In this document: positions 22,725 to 32,602 of the stretch, piece by piece
Numbering within the stretch: the stretch's first letter is position 1
How the letters are laid out: each line of letters opens with the position of its first letter
Source: Haplomitrium mnioides
Lineage: Eukaryota > Marchantiophyta > Haplomitriopsida > Calobryales
Direction: 5' to 3'
Assembly (NCBI GenBank): GCA_049999725.1
Contig: JBNGIS010015574.1
Location: forward strand, 22,186 to 67,441
DNA length: 45,256 nt
The notes under the pieces: model-generated
What the model was told of the DNA's origin: nothing
What the model saw: the letters and a program-made list of their open reading frames with translations, nothing else
Database searches by the model: none
Made by a program: the position numbers and the translations under genes

Positions 22725-24038
22725 AGAAAAAACTTGTGCTTGAACAACATATTGAAGAAGAGCCGCTACCCTCCCCATCTCCAGTCAGTTCGTCTTCTGC
22801 TGCCCCTTTGTCTTCAACTACGAGGAGCTCAGCTGAAAAGAAGAAGAGTCAGAGCCAATGCAAGCTCCAACGTCGAGAGCAAAAAGACAATCTTACAAGG
22901 AGCTTTCAACATTCCAAGAGTGAGAGTAGGTGGACCCTCAGACAATGTTTCGGGAAGACAAAAACAAAACTATGGAGTATGCAATCCAGCGATGTAGAGT
23001 CTGGGAGGAAATAATAACGACTCGGCTGGAAAGTCTTAACCTTCCAAAACCATGAATTGATAACTGGTGACTATTCAAAATCAAGAGGTTGAATGAGGAT
23101 TTTATGGAGCTTTTGGCACAAAGGATGCTTATAGACAAGTATGCTCATAGCTTCTTTATTGTTGTGGTGGACCCAGAGTTCGAGTTTAAAGATTAGTTAG
23201 AGTTTGATCTGAGGAACCTTGAAAAGTATATATACGGAATTGCAGAAGGCAATCACAGTGCTGCCGCAAGGCAGCACTTAATCACCAAATATGGAGCAAA
23301 AAACCCTATTCTTTTGCTCTTTAATTGTTGTGTTTAGGTGGGCTTGATTCCAATAGAGGCTCACATTTTTGCAACGGATGACAATTACGACCAAAGGTAC
23401 AGATTGGAAATGACGTCGATTCAGAAGGTCAAATATCGACATCAAATGTACACAGAGAGTAGAATAGTGTCATCCCAAAAATTAAAAAGGGAATTGGTGT
23501 TGAAGACTTTGGAAATCAAGCCAAAGTCTACTCTTTAGAAGACATTCACTTCTCAAGACAATTGGTTTCAGCTGGCATTCCGAAGTGGTGAGCTCTGGAA
23601 TTTACAACATAGCATTTTTTCTATACGGGAAAAAAATTCAGGTGAAGGGTTAGAAGCCTAAGGCTTAATGATTGTTGAGAATGGAGGACATGAAGTGGGC
23701 ACCATACATGTACTTTTAGGATCTTTCAAACAAAGCAAAAAATTCTGTTTTGAAGTGTATGGAAGCCGGAGAGCTTTCAATTGAAGAAATGTCTCGAGAA
23801 TTGGAGAGACATAAAGTTTTGGCAGCTATGGTAAAGTCTTTTTGCTTTGAAATCTACTGTAGCTCTCTTCATTTTAGTCTAGCTTTGAGAAGCTATTGGT
23901 AAGTTTATTTTCCCACTCTAAAATTCTCATTTTAAAGTTTTATTGAATTTTTTGTGAAAGTTGTTTTGCAAGAGTGAAACCGACTCATAGTCCATGGGCA
24001 CATGAACTCTCTAGTCCAAGTGTGCCTTTGCACTCAAG

Positions 24039-24405
24039 TCCTTGCATGCTTAGACAATGAAGTTCATGGGCGCATGGACTTGAGAATCCATGCACGCATG
24101 GTTACTAAAGTCCATGCGGGTANNNNNNNNNNNNNNNNNNNNNNNNNNNNNNNNNNNNNNNNNNNNNNNNNNNNNNNNNNNNNNNNNNNNNNNNNNNNNN
24201 NNNNNNNNNNNNNNNNNNNNNNCGCATGGACACTCAAGTCCTTGTGCGCCTGGACTTGAGAGTTCAAGCGCGCCTAGACACTCAAGTCCATGAGCGCATG
24301 GACTTGAGAGTCCCTGTGCGCGTGGTTACTCAAGTCCATGCATGAATGAACTTCAATGTCCAAGCGTGTTTGGACTTGAGTGTCCATGCATGGATGGACT
24401 TGAGA
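24039..24405 (+). repeat. 24-bp self-complementary minisatellite in an intron
   Basis: The anchor CGC of the unit falls at 24071, 24095 and 24119, then after the gap at 24223, 24247, 24271, 24295, 24319 and, more diverged, 24343, 24367 and 24391. The period is exactly 24 bp. The unit is ATGCGCGCATGGAC plus a spacer (TTGAGAGTCC or ACTCAAGTCC), so GCGCATGGACT and AGTCCATGCGC flank a TGAG loop as an 11-bp inverted repeat. The array lies between donor-like 23831 and the exon at about 24592. The same core word is dispersed across 16.7-26.3 kb. Confidence 0.85.
24123..24222. other. assembly gap (100 N) within the 24-bp repeat
   Basis: Both flanks are 24-bp repeat units. The phase across the placeholder implies a true length close to 20 modulo 24 if there are no indels. 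Confidence 0.9.
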
Positions 24406-25808
24406 TAGACTTTAAAGTATTTGCCAAGTAGGACTTTGAATTCCATGCTAAGATGAACTTTAGAATCCCTGCTCGAATGCTCTTTCTCTTTAAAGTCTAT
24501 GTTTTTTTTGTTGTCTTCTATGATTTTTTCGTTTTTCTTTGTACATGAGGACAAAACATTTAAACTGTAGCTTGCCAAAAACTTGACGGTAGCTGCCAAA
24601 GAGCAAAAATGATCGAGGGTCGAAGAAGCCCTAGATGATCAAGACCAGACTCCCACACTTGCATCCTACCCTCCTACTTTTTTGCTTCAATGCCAGAAAG
24701 CTAGAGAGTGGAAGTCAAGGTAGCAAAATGATGTTGCTACCCTTCTCACTGAAGAAGTCCTTGAAGACCTAGACGAGGACTTAATCTCTTATGTTGATGG
24801 ACTCAACATGGTATTTTACCAAGTCCACGGGGAGACTAATGCTTATCAGTTGAAGGATTGATGAAACCCAGATGTTTCACTTTGGCAATTGCAGATATTC
24901 TTTACTATTATAACCTTAAAGAATGCAAGCACGACAATTCTGAACCCTTTACCAAGGATGACATTTTTGATATGGTTTCTTCTTTTGTGAGGTAATTACA
25001 ACTTCAAATTTTTGGTCTTTTGTAATAATCCACTCTTCACAACAATTTGGCACCATTGAGGATGCTCTTTTGGAGGTTTGTTATGACATCGACCGCACCA
25101 TCTAGTAGGTTCTTTTTTGATTTTTTTTGTACTTTAATTTATCTTATTTAGTTTTCCTACACTATCTTTCAAGTGTCTCATTTGTTTGTTTTTATTACTA
25201 CAGTGACAAACGCAACATTCATCATTCTAGTGGTCCAAGAATTGCTCATGCCCACAAGAACTGGACTGTGGGCTACTAGACAAGGGAGGGCAAGAGGAGC
25301 ATGAAGCTCTTCAATTTGCAAGTTGATGATGCCAGTGGTCGTCCTTGAAAATTTATGTAGAGTGTGCTCAGTTGCCATACTGTGTTGGCAAAGCTTAAAC
25401 ATCCAAGAGATGATGCTCTTGTGAATATATACCAAAAGCCTCAAGCTTTGTACAAGTTTTTCATTGATCATTTATCAATAGAGAAAGATTGGATCTTACA
25501 TCTTTGCTCTGAACCGACACGGATCTTGTCTGTGCTTTAAAGTTGATGCAAAATTGCATCGCCATGGAATATAATAGATGGCTTCTTTGCCATCCGATAT
25601 GACCGAATTGCAAATAGTATATCCATTCCACAGGGAGTCTATTTCTCCTGGTGTTGCGGGTGCATCTCGTGATTTTTTGCAATTTTTGGGACTTAAAAGC
25701 TTGCAAGATTCTCTTGTAGCTCCAAGAGCCAAACCTTCTCAATCGATTAATTTAGATGAGACTCTTCTTCTTGAAGAAGATACCACAGAAGCTGTAGTAG
25801 CAGAGTGA

Positions 25809-26930
25809 TGTATTTTTCGAATATAATAAAGCATTTGATTTAGCAAACATTTTGTGATTGGTTGTTTTTCTATTGCATTCTAAATCGAAATGATTAAGCA
25901 TTTTCTTGAAGTTCCATTTTCTTTTTTTAAATGATTTTTGAACAAAATGTATAGTTTTTCCTTAAAATTAGCAACGAAGTCCATGCTGGCATCTAAGTTC
26001 CCTTTCTTTGGAGTCCATTCTTGCAAAGGTTTTAGAAGTCTATGTGCTCATAAGCCTTAGCAAACCAATCGTGTCGGGCTTTAGCTGTTCTTGCACACAT
26101 TGGCTTCAGTAATCCCTACTTGCATGAGCTTCAGCATTCTTCTCACACAACAACTTCAATAAATCCTCGTGGGTATACACCTCAAGGTTCTTTGTCAAAG
26201 TTCTTGCACGCTCGAGTTTCAGCATTCCAAGTGCCTTACAGCTTTAGCAGGCCCTCTGTGCATAAGCTTTAAGACTATGGTTCAAAGTTCTTGTGTGTTC
26301 TAACGTGTTTTTTTATTCAATATATTTCCAATGAAATTTGAATGTTTTGATCAATTTTGAAATTAAAAGTATTAGTGTTAATTTTGAAAATATTTAAAAA
26401 CAATTTTCTTGTATGTTTAGTGTATATTTTGTTCATTGATGCTTGTCCTTTTTTAAGAGGAAATTGTGAAAGCAATTTTGATGAAGTTTTCATTAGAATA
26501 TATATTTTTAATAAGAATTTTTACATGAAAAAAATGATTTGGATGTAATTTTTTTTTTCTTGGCAAAAAATATTAACATTGTCAAATTGATCTTTTTTTA
26601 CACTAAAAGTTAAAAATTGGTTTTTGCAAACGTCAAATGAAACAAGAACTCAGTAGCAGTTCCTAGTTCAAAATATGGGTTTTTTTTTTATATTGCTCAT
26701 CATATATTGATTGGCCAATTCTCTTGAAAATCTTGATGTTCGGCTGGTCTCTTAATCGAAGTTCATTCGTGCTTGCCCAATTTGAACATTGATTGAAATC
26801 TATACTATAGCATAATTCCTAATAGAACAAAATCTAATCATTACAATATCATTCATATTGACAATGTGATGTTTGCGCAAGATGTTGAAAGGTTAATAGC
26901 TCGTTGATGTAAATCAAATTTAATTGAAGA
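25809..26930. other. AT-rich flank; degenerate palindromic-family words to 26300
   Basis: Bases 25976-26300 carry decayed AGTCCATGCTGGCAT, AGTCTATGTGCTCATAAG and TTCTTGCACGCTC words like those on the left flank of the candidate transposon. From 26340 to 26930 I see only AT-rich sequence without a gene. Confidence 0.5.
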
Positions 26931-26989
26931 TGTGTTAATGTAGATCCAATTAGCTTCCTTTTCATCTTTTATGTTCTCTCCATTGTATA

Positions 26990-28900
26990 TTTCTTCCCAA
27001 CCTTCTATTGTAGCACCACTCCACCTATCGAATATGTCTTTTTCAAAGCTTCTTTTCTGTTTTCAGATAGATTAGAGGTTTATGGTCAATTTCAACGATT
27101 AACTTCTTATCTTCTAAATAATGCTCCCAATGCTTGGTGGATGGCACAATCACCAATTCTTCCTACTCCATGATATAGTAATTTTGCTTAGTATTGCTCA
27201 ACTTTCAAGAAAAGAATGCAATAAGATACAAACCATCCTTCTATTCTTGTTGCAAAACTCCGCTTATAGCTTTTCCTGAGGCATCTACTAGATGTTTGGT
27301 TGGTCGTTTAGAATCATACCATTTAGAAACATGGGCATGAAGAAGCAATTTCTTAATGCCTAAAATACCAACTCTTGTGCACCTCACTATATCAATGTGT
27401 GAATTTTCTTAAGCAAGTTCCCTAATGGTTCTTTTGTTTGTGCAAAAACTTTCACAAATCGACAGCAAAATCTAGTTAGCCTTCAAAAGTTCTTAGTTGT
27501 GTTTCATCACTAGAAGCTTTCCACTTCTTAATCGCCTCCACTTTCTCATTCATAACTTGAATTCTTAATGCACTCATATGATGAGTAGTCAACCTCCCTC
27601 TTTCTAATTTTCATATTTTGATATCTTAACATTTAGCTTGTAGTTCTAAAGTACCATCAATACCATACAAAGGTGTTGTTGATGCTCTTGAAGATTCTTA
27701 CTGCAAATAAGAATATCATCCAAAAAGACAATAACAAACTTATCCAAATAAGTGTGAAAAATATCATTTATAAGATCCATAAATGTTGCAAGAACATTAG
27801 TTAATCCAAAAAAATAACAAGATATTAAAAATACCCATATTGACTTCAAAATATTTTTTTAGACATCACACTCTGCGATTCAAATTTGATTATATTTGCT
27901 TCTCAAATCCAACTTTGTAAAGTAGTTTTCTCATTGAAGTTGATCAAATAAATTATCTATTCTTGGTAATGGATATTTACTTTTCATTATTTGTTGATTA
28001 AGTCCTTGATTGTTAACATACACACACTCATACTCCCATCTTTTTTTTCACAAATAATATTAGTGCAATATAAGGAGAGATGTTTGGCTAAATGAATCCA
28101 TTCTCTAATAGTTTAGTAATCTAAGATTTGCATTCCTTCAGTTTATGAGGAGGCAAATAGTATGGTGCCTTATACCATGGAGTACTTCTTGGAATAACCT
28201 CAATCTTGTAATCAATGCATCATTTAGGTGGCAAGTTACGGGGTAAATCATTGGGAAAAACGTCATGAAACTCCTTCAAGACACCTTGAAATTCATGTAG
28301 AAGTTTATGCATTCAGTTCTTCTTATCAATTATGAGCTCACGTATGAGTCCCAAAGACACCACATCTTGTATTTTTTATCTAATTTTCTCCAATCACATA
28401 TAGAAGTAGATGCATTAAGTGAGATCATACTTGATCTCTACAAATCTTCCATTGAGATGTCGCGAGTGTTTTTTTCTGCCAATGTACTTGTGTACTATCT
28501 CTTTGTAACCATTTCATTCCAAGAATAACGCCATATCTTTTTAATGTCATGATTTTCTACCCCAGCTTTTCTTTATAGTTACCTTTGTGTAAAGCTATAA
28601 TTTGAGACAATCATTCAATAGACTCACTTTGGCCATTTGCCATTTCCACCACCTCATGCTCTTCTTTTTAAAGTGGCAACTTCAACTTCAATGCTATAGC
28701 TTGTGATAAATAGTTTTCTTTGGTTGTGGAGTCCACCAAAACTCTAATTGCAAATCCTTCCATCCATCAATCAACCACAACTAATCCTCTATTTTTTTTG
28801 TTTTCTATTTAGTAGATTTGACTTTGTTTAATGCTTTACTCACCTTTCTTCTTTATCCTTGCAAAACCACAAGGTTTTTTTTACTAGTGCCTATTGTTTC
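26990..28900 (-). pseudogene. protease, RT and RNase H of the minus-strand gypsy element
   Basis: Protease traces (VDSTTKENYLSQAIALKLKL, then GVILGMKWLQ) lie at about 28750-28530. RT begins with NDLPRNLPPK (about 28260-28230) and IDYKIEVIPRSTP. It continues KLLENGFI, ILFVKKKMG (about 28040), then [13 protein letters not shown] and [10 protein letters not shown] with the catalytic Asp pair near 27715-27725. RNase H reads ASGKAISGVLQQE (about 27290), KLSNTKQNYYIM, STKHWEHYLEDKKL, DHKPLIYL and VEWCY (about 27000). Protease Gly is replaced (DST for DSG), and many stops interrupt each domain. The family assignment to Ty3/gypsy is firm, the lineage is not. Confidence 0.8.
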
Positions 28901-28982
28901 TTTGACATTCTTCATCTTTTTTATTGTTGATATTGTGAAGAGGTCGTCAAAACATTCGTCCTTGATTGCGTCATATTTCTCT

Positions 28983-29645
28983 GCAATTTGGTGCAATGTG
29001 TTATATTCAACCACAATTATAGCATGCTCAAGTTTCTCGCCGATCTTCTATCCTCTTTTTTGTAACATGTTGTAGTCTTCTCATTGGTAATTTAAGCAAC
29101 TGAAATCTCTTCTTCTTATGTTTCCCAACTCCATTGGTATACAACCATAGTTTCCTCTAGTTTGCACAATTCCTAGTGTCTTTTCAATCCGTTGAGAAAA
29201 TAAGATAGCTTCACTTACATCCTTTAGATTGTGTATCATAGCTTCTCATCAAATCTTTCTCTTTAACCCTTGCAAAAATTTGTCAATGGCATTTGCTAAA
29301 CTCATGTCTTCAATATAGACTTGCAAGCTTCAAAATTATTCAATGTATCTTGCAATGCTTCTTTGTTCCTCTAACTCCCAAAGCGTAGTTCTTATGATCA
29401 ATATAGAATCTACCACTTTTAAATTTTATAGCAAAACTTCCTTTAAATTGTTCCACAAAAGTTGTTCTCTTCATGTATTTTTCTAACGCTCTAATCTTTG
29501 TAGCCATATAGATGTATGCTCTATTAAAAATGACCTTGAAAACAATCTTTTCTCCAAATACAAAGCATTTGGATAGTATGACATATGAACTTCTATTTGA
29601 TAAACCCATCCTTCTATAATACTAACCATGCAACTTCTCTATAAG
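28983..29645 (-). pseudogene. gag remainder with zinc knuckle, minus-strand gypsy
   Basis: Reading leftward from the insertion boundary: a GWVYQIEVHMSYY-like start and SIARYIE, then SLQVYIEDMSLANAIDKFL and QGLKRKI, the conserved body of a Ty3/gypsy gag. The RIEKTLG segment follows. At 28983-29024 CYNC..HIAPNC gives CX2CX4HX4C spacing with two stops between the Cys and His. Gag packages element RNA in virus-like particles. Multiple frame changes and stops show it is dead. Confidence 0.65.
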
Positions 29646-30022
29646 TGTAATAGTACAAACATAAGGTTGTGCTATTTATAAGAAAATAGAGAGGAGTGAA
29701 TGAAGTGGTAGAGGGTCACTTTTAGGGTTGAGATAAGATTACTTGCCTTCAAAATCACTTTTATAGTTTTAGGATTGAGATTAGAAGTGACTTATAAGTG
29801 AAGAAAGAGGGATGGCACCCTCTTCTCTTGTACAGATAGAAGGGCTTTATAGCCCCACTCTTCATTCTAGAGTTCTTCTCAATTCGATTTGGCTCTTTGG
29901 TTTCTTGGCTTTTGCTAGCACTCTTGGCTTTTGTTTGCTTATTGACCTTCAGTTGTGTAACTCTATTAGAGTTATCTTAAAGTTGTTACTTATTTGGAAG
30001 TTGATCCTTGAGTTCTTTTACA
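29646..30022 (+). repeat. 5' LTR, 377 bp
   Basis: Starts TGTAATAGTACAAACATAAGG and ends GAGTTCTTTTACA, directly before the primer binding site. The position matching the TATA word of the 3' LTR reads TTGTACAGATAG here, so the promoter of this copy appears to be lost. Confidence 0.9.
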
Positions 30023-30040
30023 TTGGTATCAAAGCCACGG
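30023..30040 (+). other. primer binding site (initiator Met tRNA type)
   Basis: TTGGTATCAAAGCC follows the LTR end immediately. It is one base off the usual plant word TTGGTATCAGAGC, complementary to the 3' end of initiator methionine tRNA. Confidence 0.85.
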
Positions 30041-30053
30041 TTCCTTTTGGTGG

Positions 30054-31105
30054 AATGGAAAATCAAGAAGTGAAAATGCAAGCAATGCAACAACAAATTG
30101 AACATCTTTTTTATCTTCTAGAAGTTCAAGCAAATGAGGAAGAGGGCACATTTTGAAGAAGAAGAAAGCCATGTGTAGTTTTCCAAACCAAAAGCATATG
30201 ATGGGAAGACGGTTTGTGGCGCATATAAGAATTTCTTATTTGATTGCGAGCAGTATTTTGAGGCTATAAACATAAGGTAAGATGGTCGAAGAATTTTGTT
30301 TGTTGCAAGTTAATTGGAGGCAGTGGCAAAAACTTGGCGGAGATATCAATTTGAGCAAGCTCAACGTGGATTTGTTACTCCAATTGCTTCTTAGCAAGAG
30401 CTCAAAGAAGCAATGAATTTAAGATTCAGGGTTCTGAATGCTCCAAAGGTGACAAGAGATTGATTGGCAGAATTGAAGCAACTTGGTATGGTGAGGAGCT
30501 ATGTCATATAATTTCAGAATATCATTATGCAAGTTTCTAATATGGGTAAAGAAGAAGCTTTAGATCGTTTTGTTTGAGAATTGAAGCCTCACACTAGAAT
30601 GGAAGTGATAATGAGAGAGTTATCTCAACTAGAAGAAGCAATATATATAACTCAACAATATGACTCATTGCTAGCAATTATTGAAGTTAGTCTACGCTCA
30701 CAACAAGCTTTGCCAAATGTTTGTGTCCCTCATATTGAGGTTGTACCTTTGGAGATTGATGCAGTCCAAAAAATAACACTTATTGATGTAGAACATGAGC
30801 ACCCACACCAAAGTGGAGGATGTTTTTATTGTCGACAACTTGGTCATAAGATTGCAAATTGCCCACATTGCCAATGTCGACCATACTTTCTTGTTCAAAT
30901 AGCCATTGTTGAAGAAGAAAATCAAGGAAATGACAAACCCCAACAAAAACAATCGAGCGATATTATTGAGAGCTTGGTTAGTTTCTTTGGAATTAAAAGC
31001 TCGACAAGAATTAGAAGCACCTTGTTTCATTTACATGGTATGATTGATGAGCATTCTTGTAGAATGTTGGTTGATTGTGGAAGTTTTGAAAGTTTCATGT
31101 TATAA
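30054..31105 (+). pseudogene. gag with zinc knuckle
   Basis: Gag begins at MENQEVKMQAMQQQIEHLF (30054), immediately downstream of the primer site. It continues through broken frames with TWRRYQFEQAQRGFVTPIAS, QELKEAMNLRFRVLNAPKV, LAELKQLGMVRSYVI and FQNIIMQVSNMGKEEALDRF. The open stretch from 30581 has LKPHTRMEVIMRELSQLEEA and the nucleocapsid knuckle CFYCRQLGHKIANC (30821-30862, CX2CX4HX4C), intact here. Gag would coat the element RNA in cytoplasmic particles. The frame ends at TAA 31103-31105, just inside the protease domain. Confidence 0.8.
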
Positions 31106-31534
31106 TGTTTTGCAAAGAAAATCAAAGCCAAAACTTTGCCTATCAGTAGAAGTTTTGTGATTATGGCTGATGGCCAAAAACATGAAGTTTTCAACTCACA
31201 CAAGCCATTTATTCAAAGAATTGGCAAGGAGTATAAGGAATCTATGGATTTTGTTATTGCCCCCGTATAGTGTGACATTATTTTGGGCTTGCCTTGGCTT
31301 GAAGATCAAGCCACTCAAGTTGATTGGGCAAAACAAAAAATTCAAGTTACTTTACAAGGAAAGCAGTTTATTTTGGTGCGTCCGATACAGTTGAAGAAAA
31401 AACCCAAATTAGTTAAACTTCTTCTTTCGGTTATTGTTCTTCATGATCATGAAGAATTTGAAGTAGGCTGCATTTTGGCAAAAAGAGTTATCAAACGAGA
31501 GCGGCATCCACAAGTTCAATACAAGGTTTTATGA
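31060..31534 (+). pseudogene. aspartic protease, same frame as gag
   Basis: In the gag frame, MLVDCGSFESFM (Asp codon 31073-31075) stands where retroviral-type proteases have D-S/T-G, so the middle residue is Cys. TAA at 31103 follows, then KIKAKTLPISRSF, VIMADGQKHEVF, a TAG near 31268, and CDIILGLPWLEDQATQVDWA, the conserved ILG-flap end. The frame closes at 31534. The protease would cut the polyprotein. Two stops and the altered active site make it inactive. No RT follows: only about 130 bp separate it from the 3' LTR. Confidence 0.75.
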
Positions 31535-31661
31535 AAAGGCTATCCTCTTCATTATGCTACTTGAGAACCTTCTTCAAATCTTGAGAATGCTCAAGAGGTT
31601 ATTCAAATATTTAAAAGTTGTGGCAATGACGAGGACATTATCGATTAGAGAATGAGGATTA

Positions 31662-32038
31662 TACAATGGTACAAGCATAAGGTTGTGCTATTTATAAGAA
31701 AATAGAGAAGAGTGAAGGAAGTGGTAGAGGGTCACTTTTAGGGTTGAGATAAGATTACTTGCCTTTGAAGTCACTTTTAGAGTTTTAGAGTTGAAACTAG
31801 AAGTGACTTGTAAGTGAAGAAAGAGGGACGACACCCTCTTCTCTTATATAAATAGAAGTGCTTCATAGCCTTACTCTTTATTCTGGAGTTCCTTTCAATT
31901 TGGTTTGGCTCTTTGGTTGCTTGGCTTTGGCTAACACTCTTGGCTTTTTTTTGGTTATTGGTCTTGAGTTGTGTAACTCTATTAGAGCTATCTTGAAGTT
32001 TTTACCTTTTTGGAAGTCGATTCTTGAGTTCGTTTATA
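31662..32038 (+). repeat. 3' LTR, 377 bp
   Basis: Aligns end to end with the 5' LTR at equal length. The first bases are TACAATGGTAC and the last are GTTTATA, so both termini have mutated from TG..CA. A well-formed TATA word, TTATATAAATAG, is kept at 31844-31855. A purine-rich AGAGAATGAGGATT precedes it (about 31646-31659). Confidence 0.9.
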
Positions 32039-32203
32039 GTAAAGCTCCAACTTACACAACTTTCTCATCTTTTTAAATAATGTCTCTCGACTACTTTCAC
32101 CATTTTCTTGTTGTAATTTCATTTTCACCATTTTTTCTATTAGCATGCTTGTTTGTTGTTGGCTTGCTAAAAGTGGTTCTTGAAGCTCTTCCAACTTTGC
32201 CAT
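32039..32203 (-). pseudogene. gag N-terminus of the minus-strand gypsy element
   Basis: The ATG (plus 32201-32203) opens MAKLEELQEPLLASQQQTSM, a Gln-rich helical start typical of plant gypsy gag. About 55 codons belong to gag. The frame then runs into the 3' LTR of the inserted plus-strand element, which marks the insertion point. Gag resumes on the far side at 29645. Confidence 0.65.
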
Positions 32204-32602
32204 AAATCAAACTCCTTCTACACTGCTAGAGTTTTCCTTTATGATTTTCGGTCACAACCTAACTGCAAATAACTTCTATGAAAACAAATATATACATATT
32301 CCAATTATAAAGAGTACGTAAAATAAAGTATTTAGTTGACGCTAACACCAAATCACAAAACCTCTCTCCAAACTTACAAACAAGTGAATCTCGTTGTAGA
32401 TTTTTAGACGTTACTTGAATAGAAACATAAAACTTGTAGTTGAATTCTTCTAAAATAGTTTTGTTCAAATCCATTTGCTATCTACCACAAAATATAAACA
32501 AAATAATCTCACGTCATGTCATAATTCACTACCTACAAGTAAATATGCTCTTTTGATCTGATTATATTAAAAAACCATAAAGTTATCACCAAAGTTATAA
32601 AC
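32204..32602. other. AT-rich junction between gypsy element and satellite
   Basis: Position suggests the 5' LTR and leader of the minus-strand gypsy element, but no paired copy is present to prove it. A minus-strand open frame (32474-32259) has no recognisable motif. Confidence 0.4.

Larger units (their letters stand above)
22547..25808 (+). pseudogene. ParB-like plus adenine/N4-cytosine DNA-methyltransferase-like gene, decayed
   Basis: This region is divergent from the transposase-like gene. After a Ser/Pro/Glu-rich N-terminal part (22725-22990, just after an N gap), frame 1 has RLNEDFMELLAQRMLIDKYA, VVVDPEFEF and YGIAEGNHSAAARQHL (23233-23280), resembling a ParB/sulfiredoxin-type segment. 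EAHIFATDDNYDQRYRLEM follows. A middle part (LSNKAKNSVLKCMEAGELSI, to a donor-like ATG|GTAAAG at 23831) precedes an intron with 24-bp repeats. The next exon starts about 24592. LAIADILYYYNL (24885-24914) sits where methyltransferases have DPPY. The final segments are KPQALYKFFIDHLSIEKDW, LHLCSEPTRIL (25481-25530) and LVCALKLMQNCIAMEYN, matching motif I and following strands. It ends at TGA 25806-25808. Stops and frameshifts show decay. Confidence 0.6.
16680..26300. mobile_element. candidate DNA transposon with divergent transposase-like and DNA-methyltransferase genes
   Basis: Two decayed genes diverge from about 22.4-22.55 kb: a transposase-like gene on the minus strand and a ParB-like plus DNA-methyltransferase gene on the plus strand. 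Copies of one palindromic word family lie at 16.68-17.6 kb on the left, within both genes, and at 25.98-26.3 kb on the right, which unites the region. No terminal inverted repeats or target-site duplications were found by eye, so the limits given are those of the palindrome family. That the two genes form one element is inference. They could be neighbours by chance. Confidence 0.45.
29646..32038 (+). mobile_element. LTR retrotransposon, gag-protease only (pol-deleted), nested in a gypsy element
   Basis: Two direct repeats of 377 bp each (29646-30022 and 31662-32038) flank about 1.6 kb of internal sequence. The order is 5' LTR, primer binding site, gag with zinc knuckle, protease, purine-rich tract and 3' LTR. 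RT, RNase H and integrase are absent. The flanks ATAAG (29641-29645) and GTAAA (32039-32043) match RTAAR and could be a 5-bp target duplication altered by two G/A changes. LTR identity is roughly 87 percent by eye, mostly transitions, so the insertion is old but younger than its host element. Confidence 0.88.
26930..32600 (-). mobile_element. Ty3/gypsy retrotransposon on minus strand, interrupted by a second LTR element
   Basis: Reading leftward: gag start (32203), interruption by the plus-strand element 29646-32038, then gag, zinc knuckle, protease, RT and RNase H to about 26990. All are in the right order for Ty3/gypsy and all are broken by stops. Integrase and the 3' LTR are not recognisable beyond 26950, so the element is truncated or further decayed. 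Its 5' LTR should lie in 32204-32600, next to the satellite, but I cannot delimit it because only one copy is visible and no clear primer site is present. Confidence 0.75.
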
